From Clostridiales bacterium UBA1206 (GTDB lineage: Bacteria; Bacillota; Clostridia; Oscillospirales; CAG-382): DNA of 6,055 nucleotides. The notes under the pieces were generated by a model. That model saw only the letters and a list, made by a program, of their open reading frames with translations. It was not told the origin of the DNA and made no database searches. The position numbers were made by a program, and so were the translations under genes. The stretch covers positions 43,398 to 49,452 of the forward strand of contig DBXS01000004.1 of the NCBI GenBank assembly GCA_002310055.1, read 5' to 3'. Positions 1 through 5,726 of this stretch are shown here, piece by piece. The stretch's first letter is position 1, and every line of letters starts with the position of its first letter.

Positions 1-66
1 TTGGCCAAAAACGAGCGTCGCCGTACTGTCGTACGGCAGTCGAGTTTTTGGTCAAGCACCTTTTTT
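1..66 (+). terminator. Large imperfect inverted repeat, possible plus-strand terminator, cut by window edge
   Basis: Bases 1-12 (TTGGCCAAAAAC) pair with 44-55 (GTTTTTGGTCAA). An inner perfect 7-bp stem, GCCGTAC (20-26) with GTACGGC (31-37), closes a 4-base TGTC loop, and an unpaired internal loop lies between the stems. The outer stem contains G4 opposite T52. This is a G-U wobble in a plus-strand transcript but a C-A mismatch in a minus-strand one, which favours plus-strand RNA. A run of six T follows at 61-66. The simplest reading is a terminator for a plus-strand gene lying left of the window and converging on gap. It could instead be the end of a repeated palindromic element, because the left edge is missing. 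Confidence 0.4.
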
Positions 67-81
67 ACGCATAATCAGGTC

Positions 82-128
82 AAAAAACAAACAAGACTAT
101 ACCAAATTAATACTGGTATAGCCTTGTT
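82..128 (-). terminator. Rho-independent terminator of gap
   Basis: On the minus strand, AACAAGGCTATACCA (128-114) pairs with TGGTATAGTCTTGTT (104-90) to give a 15-bp stem with one G-U wobble and a 9-base loop (105-113). The T-rich tail TGTTTTTTG follows at 89-81. The wobble would be an A-C mismatch in plus-strand RNA, so the hairpin is tuned to minus-strand transcription. It lies about 50 bases after the gap stop codon and indicates that gap transcription ends here with no pgk or tpi gene following. Confidence 0.85.
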
Positions 129-179
129 CAAAATCAGTAATTACGGTGCGTAAATTTGCCGGTTATATGCGTTCTGAGA

Positions 180-1196
180 TTATTTGAGTTCTGCAAAATA
201 TTTAATGGTGCGCACCATCTGGCTGGTGTAGGAGTTTTCGTTGTCGTACCACGAAACGACCTGTACCTGATAGGTGTCGTCGTCGATCTTGGCTACCATG
301 GTCTGGGTGGCGTCGAAGAGCGAGCCGTATCTGATGCCGATAATATCGGAAGAGACGATGGGGTCTTCGTTGTAGCCGAAAGATTCGCTTGCAGCGGCTT
401 TCATAGCGGCGTTGATGCCTTCGACGGTGACGTCCTTGCCCTTGACGACAGCCACGAGGATGGTGGTGGAGCCGGTGGGAGTGGGAACGCGCTGAGCCGA
501 GCCGATGAGCTTGCCGTTGAGTTCGGGGATGACGAGGCCGATGGCTTTGGCTGCGCCGGTGGAGTTGGGAACGATATTGACAGCGGCGGCGCGGGCACGG
601 CGGAGATCGCCTTTTCTGTGCGGGCCGTCGAGCACCATCTGGTCGCCGGTGTAGGCGTGGACGGTGGTCATAATGCCGCTCTGGATGGGAGCGTAATCGT
701 TAAGGGCCTTGGCCATGGGAGCCAGGCAGTTGGTGGTGCAGGAAGCCGCGGAGATGATCTGATCGTCGGCGGTGAGGGTGTTTTCGTTGACGCTGTAAAC
801 GATGGTCTTGAGATCTTTTCCGGCGGGAGCGGAAATGACGACCTTTTTAGCGCCGGCTTTGATATGAGCCATGGATTTTTCTTTGCTGGTGTAGAAACCG
901 GTGCATTCGAGAACGACGTCTACCTTGAGCTTTTTCCAAGGGCAGTTGACGGCGTCTTTTTCGGCATAGATCTTAATGGTCTTGCCGTCGACGGTTATGG
1001 TGCCGGCTTCGTCGTCGGCGGAAACTTCGTGATCGTATCTGCCCTGAGCGGAGTCGTATTTGAGAAGGTGTGCGAGCATTTTAGGGCTGGTGAGGTCGTT
1101 GATGGCGACTATGGTGTAGCCCTTGGCGCCGAACATCTGCCTGAAAGCGAGACGTCCGATACGGCCGAAACCGTTGATTGCAACTTTTACTGACAT
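180..1196 (-). CDS. gap: Glyceraldehyde-3-phosphate dehydrogenase, type I (NAD-dependent)
   Basis: Cytosolic glycolytic enzyme converting glyceraldehyde 3-phosphate, NAD+ and phosphate to 1,3-bisphosphoglycerate. The 338-residue length is normal for the bacterial homotetrameric family. The N-terminal Rossmann fold shows the dinucleotide-binding GFGRIGR at 9-15, with N33-D34 at the end of the second strand. An Asp there is typical of NAD rather than NADP preference. The catalytic domain shows the signature SAASCTTNCLAP with nucleophile C153, general base H180 in TTVHAYT, and the C-terminal WYDNENSY segment (316-323). The ATG at 1196 follows GGAGGT (1210-1205) by about eight bases and gives the standard MSVKVAINGFGR start. 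It has its own upstream promoter region and its own terminator, so it is probably transcribed alone, unlike the common gap-pgk-tpi operons. Identification is secure; only direction in vivo (glycolytic or gluconeogenic) is inferred, and the NAD-type residues favour glycolysis. Confidence 0.98.
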   Translation of the reverse strand: MSVKVAINGFGRIGRLAFRQMFGAKGYTIVAINDLTSPKMLAHLLKYDSAQGRYDHEVSADDEAGTITVDGKTIKIYAEKDAVNCPWKKLKVDVVLECTGFYTSKEKSMAHIKAGAKKVVISAPAGKDLKTIVYSVNENTLTADDQIISAASCTTNCLAPMAKALNDYAPIQSGIMTTVHAYTGDQMVLDGPHRKGDLRRARAAAVNIVPNSTGAAKAIGLVIPELNGKLIGSAQRVPTPTGSTTILVAVVKGKDVTVEGINAAMKAAASESFGYNEDPIVSSDIIGIRYGSLFDATQTMVAKIDDDTYQVQVVSWYDNENSYTSQMVRTIKYFAELK

Positions 1197-1228
1197 TGTG
1201 AGATACCTCCAAAAAATATAGTTATTTT

Positions 1229-1242
1229 TGTAACCGCTTTAT
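1229..1242. promoter_or_regulatory. cre-like (CcpA-type) operator candidate at the gap start site
   Basis: TGTAACCGCTTTAT matches the Bacillus cre consensus TGWAANCGNTNWCA at 12 of 14 positions, including the central CG and the TGWAA half. Both mismatches are at the last two bases. It overlaps the predicted transcript start and the -10 edge of gap, a position where a bound CcpA-family repressor would interfere with initiation. No ccpA gene is in the window, so this is a motif-based suggestion. Confidence 0.3.
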
Positions 1243-1269
1243 TTTATAACACTTTTATCAAAAATACAA
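1241..1269 (-). promoter_or_regulatory. Probable gap promoter
   Basis: On the minus strand, TTGTAT (1269-1264) is followed after 17 bases by TAAAAT (1246-1241), in an AT-rich region directly upstream of gap. The -35 matches TTGACA at four of six positions and the -10 matches TATAAT at five of six. This predicts a transcript start near 1234 and a leader of about 38 bases. TATAAA, two bases upstream, is an alternative -10 but would leave a 15-base spacer. The assignment is by motif only. Confidence 0.5.
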
Positions 1270-1279
1270 GAGCTTTTTT

Positions 1280-1295
1280 AAAGTTTTAACACTTT
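1280..1295. promoter_or_regulatory. Near-perfect 16-bp palindrome upstream of the gap promoter
   Basis: AAAGTTTTAACACTTT is an inverted repeat of two 8-base arms with one mismatched pair. It lies just upstream of the proposed -35. The overlapping decamer TAACACTTTT (1287-1296) occurs again at 1247-1256, exactly 40 bases away and between the -35 and -10. Two copies on one DNA face around a promoter resemble an operator pair. The half-site loosely resembles Rex-type GTTAA sequences but does not match that consensus well. AT richness alone could produce part of it. Confidence 0.25.
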
Positions 1296-1298
1296 TCT

Positions 1299-1320
1299 AA
1301 AAAGAACGCCCATTTGCGCC
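1299..1320 (-). terminator. Weak candidate terminator after tatD
   Basis: Just after the tatD stop codon the minus strand can form a short stem of five pairs including two G-U (GGCGC with GCGTT, loop AAATGG), followed by C and five T (1303-1299). The stem is weak, so partial read-through into gap is possible. It is the only terminator-like structure between the operon and gap. Confidence 0.3.
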
Positions 1321-1326
1321 GCCCTT

Positions 1327-2082
1327 TTATGCAATTCCGTAAAAAACGCGTGCGTTTTGCGCCGTGACGCGCTCGATCTCGTCATACGGAGCGCCTTTTA
1401 TCTGTGCGAGTTTTTCTATGATATACTTCACGAGCGTCGAATCGTTGCGCTTTCCCCTGAACGGATGGGGCGCGAGATACGGGCAGTCGGTCTCGGTCAG
1501 TATGCGTTCCAACGGGACGGATTCCGCCGCCTGAACGGTCTTCACGGCGTTTTTGAACGTGATAACGCCCGAAAACGAGATATACCACCCGAGCTTCACG
1601 AGCTCGCGCGCGGTCTCCGCCGAGCCGGAAAACGAATGGAACACTCCGCGCACTGTGGGAAACGCCTTTACGAGTTCCATACATTCCGCGTGCGCTTCGC
1701 GGTCGTGGACCACGACGGGTTTGCCGGACGAACGCGCAAGTTCCAGCTGGAGCGCGAACGCGCGCCTCTGCACTTCCCTTGACGGCGTGTCGTAATGATG
1801 ATCCAGCCCTATTTCGCCTACGGCGACGCACTTTTCGTCCGAAAGCAGTTCCGGCAGCCACGCGGGGATCTCCGCGTATTTTTCGGCGTATTCGGGGTGC
1901 AGACCCGCGGCGAAATACACGTTTTCGTATTCGTGCGCCAATTCGCGCGCCGCAAGCGAAGACTCTTCGTCGGTCCCCGCTTCGACTACGCATTCCACGC
2001 CGTTTGCGGCGAGCGAACGCAAGAGCGCGTCCCTGTCGTTATCGAACGCGCGGTCCAGATAATGCGCGTGCGAATCTATCAT
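1327..2082 (-). CDS. tatD: TatD family metal-dependent deoxyribonuclease (YabD-like)
   Basis: Cytosolic TIM-barrel hydrolase of the TatD family. Members act as Mg-dependent 3'-5' exonucleases on single-stranded DNA or RNA and have been linked to DNA repair and RNA quality control. The 251-residue length is typical. All expected metal ligands are present: H5 and H7 in DSHAH, E90 in VGEIGLDHH, H126 in VVVHDR, H149 in VFHSFSG and D199 in TETDCPYLAPHP, with RGKRN following. Its ATG (2082-2080) overlaps the metG TGA by one base (TGATG), and a GAGG sits seven bases upstream inside metG, so translation is coupled to metG. The metG-tatD order is conserved in many Bacillota (metS-yabD in Bacillus subtilis), but rnmV and ksgA, which often follow, are absent here. 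The family is certain; the natural substrate is not. Confidence 0.95.
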   Translation of the reverse strand: MIDSHAHYLDRAFDNDRDALLRSLAANGVECVVEAGTDEESSLAARELAHEYENVYFAAGLHPEYAEKYAEIPAWLPELLSDEKCVAVGEIGLDHHYDTPSREVQRRAFALQLELARSSGKPVVVHDREAHAECMELVKAFPTVRGVFHSFSGSAETARELVKLGWYISFSGVITFKNAVKTVQAAESVPLERILTETDCPYLAPHPFRGKRNDSTLVKYIIEKLAQIKGAPYDEIERVTAQNARVFYGIA

Positions 2083-3998
2083 CAGCGCACCTCGGCGCCC
2101 GCGGGCACGGAATCTTCCAGGAACACGACTTTGACCGTGTCGCCCGAAGACGAAGCGAGTATCATGCCCTGGCTCTTGACGCCGCGCAGCACCGCGGTCT
2201 TTAAGTTTTCAACGAGTATGACCGTTTTGCCTATGAGGTCTTCCGGCTTGTAATACTTCGCGATACCGGAGGCGACCTGGCGCTTTTCGGTCCCGATATT
2301 CAAGACGAGCCTGAGCAACTTGTCGGATTTGGGCACGCTTTCGCATTCGAGCACCCTGGCGGCGACGAGCTTGACTTTGGCGAAATCCTCTATGCTTATC
2401 TTGCCTTCCTCGGCCTTGCGTTCGGCTTCTTCGGCTTTGGCTTTCTGCTCTTTTTCGAACGCGGCTTTGTCTATGCGCTTGAAAAGTATGGGGATATCGC
2501 CCACCTGTCTGCCAGCGGCGTCGTAAATGAATCTGCCGGCGTTTTCGAACGAAAGGTCGCCGAACCCGAAACCTTCTTTTACTTTCTGCACCGCGTCGGG
2601 CATGAACGGCTGCAGCAGAGTCACGCCGCAGCGGATGCCTTCGGTGAGGTCCGCAAGCACGCGGGCAAGGGCTTCGCCGTTGTTCTGAATATCCTTGGCG
2701 AGCACCCAGGGAGCCGTGTCGTCGATATATTTATTGCACAGCTTGAATATGGCGATGATATGCGCAGAAGCGTCGGCGACGCGGTATTCGTCCATAAGCT
2801 GCTGCGCTTTGGCGGTCTCGGCGGCGATATCGGCTTTGAGAGAATCGGAAAGCGCGTCGGAGCTTCCGCACGCCGGCACTTTGCCGCCGAAATACTGTTT
2901 TATCATGGACGCGGTGCGCGAAACGAGGTTGCCGAAAATGTTGGCGAGATCGGTGTTGGTGCGGCTGATGAGCGAATCGTACGAGATATTGCCGTCGTTC
3001 TGCAGCCCCATTTCGGAAAGCAGATAATACCTCACGGCGTCCAGACCGAACAGCTCTATCAGCTCGTCGCCGTAAAGGACGTTGCCCTTGGATTTGGACA
3101 TCTTATCGTTGTTCATCATAAGCCACGGATGGCCGAGCACCGTCTTGGGAAGCGGTTCGCCGAGCGCGAGCAGGAAAATGGGCCAGTATATGGTGTGGAA
3201 ACGCACTACGTCCTTGCCCAGCACGTGAAGGTCGGCGGGCCAGTATTTTTTATAGTTTTCGTCCGGGTTTTCGGGATCGTACCCCAATGCCGAGATATAG
3301 TTGGGCAGCGCGTCCATCCAGACGTAGACGACGTGCTTGGGATCAAATTCCACGGGCACGCCCCACGTGAAAGAGGAACGCGAAACGCACAGATCCTGAA
3401 GCCCCGGCTTGATGAAGTTGTTCAGCATCTCGTTCTTGCGCGATTCGGGAATAAAGAACTCGGGGTTGGAATCGTAGTATTTTACAAGTTTATCGGCGTA
3501 TTTGGACATACGGAAGAAATAAGCTTCTTCTTTGGGATGCGTGACCGGCCTGCCGCAGTCGGGGCATTTGCCGTCTATAAGCTGGCTGTCTGTCCACGAC
3601 GATTCGCAGGGGACGCAGTAGTTGCCTTCGTAAGTGGATTTATATATATCGCCCTGCTCATAGAGCTTGGTGAATATCTTCTGAACGGTGCGCACGTGAT
3701 CCTCGTCGGTGGTACGGATAAAGCGGTCGTACGAGATCTTGAACATATCCCATATCGAACGGATCTTCGCGGACATCTTATCGACGTATTCCTTGGGCGT
3801 GACTCCGGCTTCTTTGGCTTTTTCCTCTATTTTCAGACCGTGCTCGTCGGTGCCGGTCAGAAAGAACACGTCCCGGCCTTCCAGCCGTTTGTGGCGCGCG
3901 ATGGCATCGGTGAGCACCGCCTCGTACACGTTGCCTATATGGGGCGTGCTGGAGGTATAGGGGATCGCCGTGGTGATGTAAAATTTTTCTTTGCTCAT
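2082..3998 (-). CDS. metG: Methionyl-tRNA synthetase
   Basis: Class I aminoacyl-tRNA synthetase that charges initiator and elongator tRNA-Met with methionine in the cytosol. The 638-residue protein has the ATP-binding HIGN motif at 20-23. The connective domain has two CxxC knuckles (C128/C131 and C145/C148), expected to bind one zinc. KMSKS lies at 299-303, with an alpha-helical anticodon-binding domain after it. A Lys/Glu/Ala-rich helical linker (about 505-530) leads to a C-terminal Trbp111/EMAP-II-type OB fold (about 534-638) that helps tRNA binding and dimerisation. The chosen ATG gives MSKEKFYITTAIPY, the usual family start, and has AAGGAG (4015-4010) 11 bases upstream. An in-frame ATG at 4055 would add 19 residues unlike the family and would overlap the tadA stop as ATGA. 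No T-box leader is visible. The gene is third in the operon and overlaps tatD by one base. Confidence 0.97.
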   Translation of the reverse strand: MSKEKFYITTAIPYTSSTPHIGNVYEAVLTDAIARHKRLEGRDVFFLTGTDEHGLKIEEKAKEAGVTPKEYVDKMSAKIRSIWDMFKISYDRFIRTTDEDHVRTVQKIFTKLYEQGDIYKSTYEGNYCVPCESSWTDSQLIDGKCPDCGRPVTHPKEEAYFFRMSKYADKLVKYYDSNPEFFIPESRKNEMLNNFIKPGLQDLCVSRSSFTWGVPVEFDPKHVVYVWMDALPNYISALGYDPENPDENYKKYWPADLHVLGKDVVRFHTIYWPIFLLALGEPLPKTVLGHPWLMMNNDKMSKSKGNVLYGDELIELFGLDAVRYYLLSEMGLQNDGNISYDSLISRTNTDLANIFGNLVSRTASMIKQYFGGKVPACGSSDALSDSLKADIAAETAKAQQLMDEYRVADASAHIIAIFKLCNKYIDDTAPWVLAKDIQNNGEALARVLADLTEGIRCGVTLLQPFMPDAVQKVKEGFGFGDLSFENAGRFIYDAAGRQVGDIPILFKRIDKAAFEKEQKAKAEEAERKAEEGKISIEDFAKVKLVAARVLECESVPKSDKLLRLVLNIGTEKRQVASGIAKYYKPEDLIGKTVILVENLKTAVLRGVKSQGMILASSSGDTVKVVFLEDSVPAGAEVR

Positions 3999-4009
3999 AT
4001 CGTTTTCGG

Positions 4010-4015
4010 CTCCTT
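4010..4015 (-). promoter_or_regulatory. Ribosome binding site deciding the metG start
   Basis: AAGGAG on the minus strand lies 11 bases before the ATG at 3998. It supports this start over the in-frame ATG at 4055, whose initiation region has no comparable purine stretch and would depend on coupling to tadA termination. Confidence 0.65.
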
Positions 4016-4029
4016 GTATTATGCAGAGT

Positions 4030-4049
4030 ACGCGGCTCGACCGCCGCGT
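4030..4049 (-). promoter_or_regulatory. Stem-loop in the tadA-metG spacer
   Basis: ACGCGGC and GCCGCGT form a perfect 7-bp GC-rich stem with a 6-base loop. It starts two bases after the tadA stop codon and ends 14 bases before the metG AAGGAG. No T-run follows, so it is not an ordinary terminator. A role as an RNA-processing, stabilising or translation-control structure is inference. Confidence 0.4.
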
Positions 4050-4051
4050 TA

Positions 4052-4528
4052 TCATTCAGCTGTTATTTTTTTCTTTTCTTCGCGCAGGGCGCGGAAGAAT
4101 TCCGAGACCAGGGACGCGCATTCTTCTTCCAGAACGCCGCCGTTTATCTCTATGCTGTGGTTCAGGTCGAATACGCTCATATCCGCCACCGACCCGAAAG
4201 CGCCCGCTTTTTTATCCGGCGCGCCCCAGATCACGCGCCGTGCGCGCGCATTGATAATGGCTCCGGCGCACATGGGACAGGGCTCGAGCGTGACGTATAT
4301 ATCGCAGTCGCAAAGCCGCCACGCGCCGGTCTTGCGGCAGGCGGAACGTATTGCCATTATCTCGGCGTGGGCGAGCGCGCTCCGCTTGGTCTCGCGCATG
4401 TTCCTGCCCGTGGCTATGACCTTTCCTTCGCGCACTATCACGCAGCCCACGGGGACTTCGCCCAACGCCGCAGCCTCTTTGGCTTTGCGGATGGCTTTTT
4501 TCATATATTTTTCGTCTTCTGTCATCAT
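4052..4528 (-). CDS. tadA: tRNA-specific adenosine deaminase TadA
   Basis: Deaminates adenosine 34 to inosine in the wobble position of tRNA-Arg(ACG), a cytosolic zinc-dependent dimeric enzyme that is generally essential in bacteria. The 158-residue protein carries the cytidine/deoxycytidylate deaminase fold. The proton-shuttling glutamate E56 and zinc ligand H54 lie in HAE, and zinc ligands C84 and C87 lie in PCPMC. The PVGCVIV strand (26-32) and ETKRSALAHAE context match TadA rather than free-nucleotide deaminases. Two adjacent ATG codons are possible starts (4528 and 4525). The first forms ATGA with the CPBP protease stop and the second follows it as TGATG, so either implies translational coupling. 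No good ribosome binding site stands immediately before them. The C-terminus ends in a basic-acidic tail (REEKKKITAE). The reading frame stays open far upstream, but that stretch is an out-of-frame copy of the protease gene and is not part of TadA. Confidence 0.95.
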   Translation of the reverse strand: MMTEDEKYMKKAIRKAKEAAALGEVPVGCVIVREGKVIATGRNMRETKRSALAHAEIMAIRSACRKTGAWRLCDCDIYVTLEPCPMCAGAIINARARRVIWGAPDKKAGAFGSVADMSVFDLNHSIEINGGVLEEECASLVSEFFRALREEKKKITAE

Positions 4529-5484
4529 AAATACAACATCCAAACGCCGGCTCCCACCAGCAGAATAAATATCCAGAACGGAACGCACCCGAACACCGCT
4601 TTGACGAGCGCGCGCTTGGGGAAACGCGGGGACGCGATCGCCGGGTCGTCGAAAGATATCACCGCGCGCCGGCGCGTGACGAGCGCTTTTATTATCAGCA
4701 CCGCCGAAAAGGCTGCTACGGCGATTATCCCGAGCCCCAGCATAAACACGTACGCCCCTTCGTCGGCGCGGTACGCCGCGAACTGCGCGACGACCGACAC
4801 GGCGTTGTTTATGAGGTGCATAAACACGCACGCCGCCGCGCTGCCCGTCTTGATGAACGCGAGCGCGAGGAACAGTCCCATAACGAAGGCGTTTATCACC
4901 TGAGCAGGGTTGCGGTGCGAAAGCCCGAACAAAGCCGCCGAGATCACCGCCGCGAACACGGGCGAATAGTTCGCCAGCGTGCCGAACACCGCGCCGCGGA
5001 AAAACAGCTCTTCCAGAAACGGGGCGATAAGGACTATCATCACCACAGCGAGTATGGCTCCGTAAGAAGTAGTGTAGCTTTCGTCGCCGGACGGCGGATA
5101 AAACCTCGCCAAAAGCACGCCGCACAGAAAGTTGACCGAATACGTCACTCCCGCCGCAAGCAGGAAGAACGACAGCGCCTTTTGCGGCATAACGGCTTTG
5201 AGCGGGAAAATCTTTTTGGGTCTGCGCCGCGCGCAGAGCGCGACCGCCGCCGCAGGGACCGCCAGCGAAATCACATAAAACGCAAGCTGAAGAGTCACGG
5301 AAAACCATTCCGCCCCCAGCGCGGGGAACCACATGGGCAAAAGCGACTGCAGACCGCCGCAGGCGTACAGCAGTATGAGCATAACGCACGCCGCCGCGAA
5401 CACCACGGCAAGATCGTGCCGGATATCGGCGAGCGAACGGGCGAGGAAATATGAATTCTCCTCTCGCTTCGCGGTAATATCCAT
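4525..5484 (-). CDS. CPBP family intramembrane metalloprotease (CAAX/Abi type, PF02517-like)
   Basis: Predicted polytopic membrane protein of 319 residues. The CPBP core is clear: motif 1 EELFFRG with E158, E159 and R163; motif 2 FGLSH with F186 and H190; and motif 3 HLINN with H223 and N227. These are the residues expected to form the intramembrane metal-dependent active site of the Rce1-like family. Hydrophobic stretches near 29-48, 62-84, 103-126, 144-157, 175-188, 195-212, 214-235, 246-267 and 300-318 suggest eight or nine membrane spans. A short charged loop (about 270-295) precedes the last one. The ATG at 5484 was chosen because GGAGG (5495-5491) sits six bases upstream; a TTG at 5499 would include that site in the coding sequence. 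It is the first gene after a strong promoter and overlaps tadA by four bases. Substrate is unknown: bacterial relatives act in bacteriocin immunity, peptide processing or other roles, and nothing next to it identifies a peptide substrate. Confidence 0.9.
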   Translation of the reverse strand: MDITAKREENSYFLARSLADIRHDLAVVFAAACVMLILLYACGGLQSLLPMWFPALGAEWFSVTLQLAFYVISLAVPAAAVALCARRRPKKIFPLKAVMPQKALSFFLLAAGVTYSVNFLCGVLLARFYPPSGDESYTTSYGAILAVVMIVLIAPFLEELFFRGAVFGTLANYSPVFAAVISAALFGLSHRNPAQVINAFVMGLFLALAFIKTGSAAACVFMHLINNAVSVVAQFAAYRADEGAYVFMLGLGIIAVAAFSAVLIIKALVTRRRAVISFDDPAIASPRFPKRALVKAVFGCVPFWIFILLVGAGVWMLYL

Positions 5485-5488
5485 TTTG

Positions 5489-5495
5489 CCCCTCC
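5489..5495 (-). promoter_or_regulatory. Ribosome binding site of the CPBP protease gene
   Basis: GGAGGGG on the minus strand with six bases between its GGAGG core and the ATG at 5484. It is strong and well spaced, and it decides against the upstream TTG start at 5499. Confidence 0.8.
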
Positions 5496-5514
5496 ACAAA
5501 TTTTCTCATTATTT

Positions 5515-5543
5515 ATTATACCACCATTTTCCGCGTCAGTCAA
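5515..5543 (-). promoter_or_regulatory. Sigma-A type promoter of the CPBP-tadA-metG-tatD operon
   Basis: On the minus strand, TTGACT (5543-5538) and TATAAT (5520-5515) are separated by exactly 17 bases. TGG directly precedes TATAAT, giving the extended -10 form TGnTATAAT. Only the last base of the -35 departs from consensus. The predicted transcript start is near 5508, leaving a short leader of about 24 bases before the protease ATG, too short for a riboswitch. This is the strongest promoter-like sequence in the window. Confidence 0.8.
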
Positions 5544-5551
5544 TATATTGC

Positions 5552-5573
5552 GGGAGATAAAATTATTTCTCCC
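5552..5573. repeat. Inverted repeat just upstream of the operon promoter
   Basis: GGGAGA (5552-5557) and TCTCCC (5568-5573) are 6-bp inverted arms around an AT-rich 10-base centre. They end nine bases upstream of the -35 box. No T-run follows on either strand, so a terminator is unlikely. An upstream regulator-binding site is possible but untested. Confidence 0.3.
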
Positions 5574-5613
5574 AAACGGGATTTTCCAAAGGCCGGGGCA
5601 GAATTTGCAAATG

Positions 5614-5643
5614 AAAAGCGGATCCGTTTTGGATCCGCTTTTT
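5614..5643 (-). terminator. Strong hairpin terminator, potentially bidirectional
   Basis: GCGGATCC (5618-5625) and GGATCCGC (5631-5638) form a perfect 8-bp stem with a 5-base loop. It is flanked by AAAA (5614-5617) and TTTTT (5639-5643), so it extends to 12 pairs and leaves a T-tract for either direction. In the minus direction it lies about 85 bases after the kinase stop codon and before the operon promoter, so its likely job is to end the kinase transcript. No plus-strand gene is recognised that would use the other orientation. Confidence 0.75.
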
Positions 5644-5685
5644 GATATTGTCAATGGGGTACGGAAAAAATGGACTTGCTTTTTT

Positions 5686-5712
5686 GACAGACGGATTCGA
5701 ACCCTCGAAACG
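5686..5712 (-). other. tRNA T-arm-like sequence, degenerate or partial
   Basis: The minus strand contains GAGGG-TTCGAAT-CCGTC (about 5706-5690). The seven-base loop fits the tRNA T-loop consensus TTCRANY exactly, the closing G53-C61 pair is present, and four of the five T-stem pairs form (the middle one is G-G). The following bases, TGTCAAA, have no matching 5' acceptor strand at the expected distance, no anticodon stem can be drawn upstream, and there is no CCA. It is therefore not a functional tRNA. It could be the 3' remnant of a tRNA used as an integration site, or a repeat derived from one. Confidence 0.4.
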
Positions 5713-5726
5713 TTCCAACTGTCTTA

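Noticed and set aside
156..1193. Long open frame on the plus strand, 345 codons, antisense to nearly all of gap
   Set aside because: It mirrors gap, is rich in Gly/Val/Asp in the pattern expected from antisense reading of a GC-biased gene, has no recognisable domain, and gap itself is unmistakable.
3999..4051. T-box or other riboswitch before metG
   Set aside because: The spacer is only 53 bases, with one simple hairpin, no T-box sequence and no terminator or antiterminator pair.
3999..4055. 19-residue N-terminal extension of MetRS from the ATG at 4055
   Set aside because: The family begins close to MSKEKFYITT, and a proper AAGGAG precedes the ATG at 3998. I kept the shorter form and listed the alternative as a finding.
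2760..4568. 602-codon open frame on the plus strand opposite metG and tadA
   Set aside because: It is antisense to two clear genes, with no motifs, no plausible ribosome binding site and no promoter.
4529..5509. Possible N-terminal fusion of about 320 residues to TadA, since the frame stays open upstream
   Set aside because: The extension is Arg/Gly/Ala-rich, has no domain signature, and overlaps in another frame the CPBP protease gene, whose motifs, ribosome binding site and promoter are all intact. TadA alone has the normal family length.
5684..5689. Perfect TTGACA on the plus strand as a possible -35 box
   Set aside because: No TATAAT-like hexamer occurs 16-18 bases downstream and there is no plus-strand gene to drive. 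The TTGACA on the minus strand at 5654-5649 likewise has no -10 partner.
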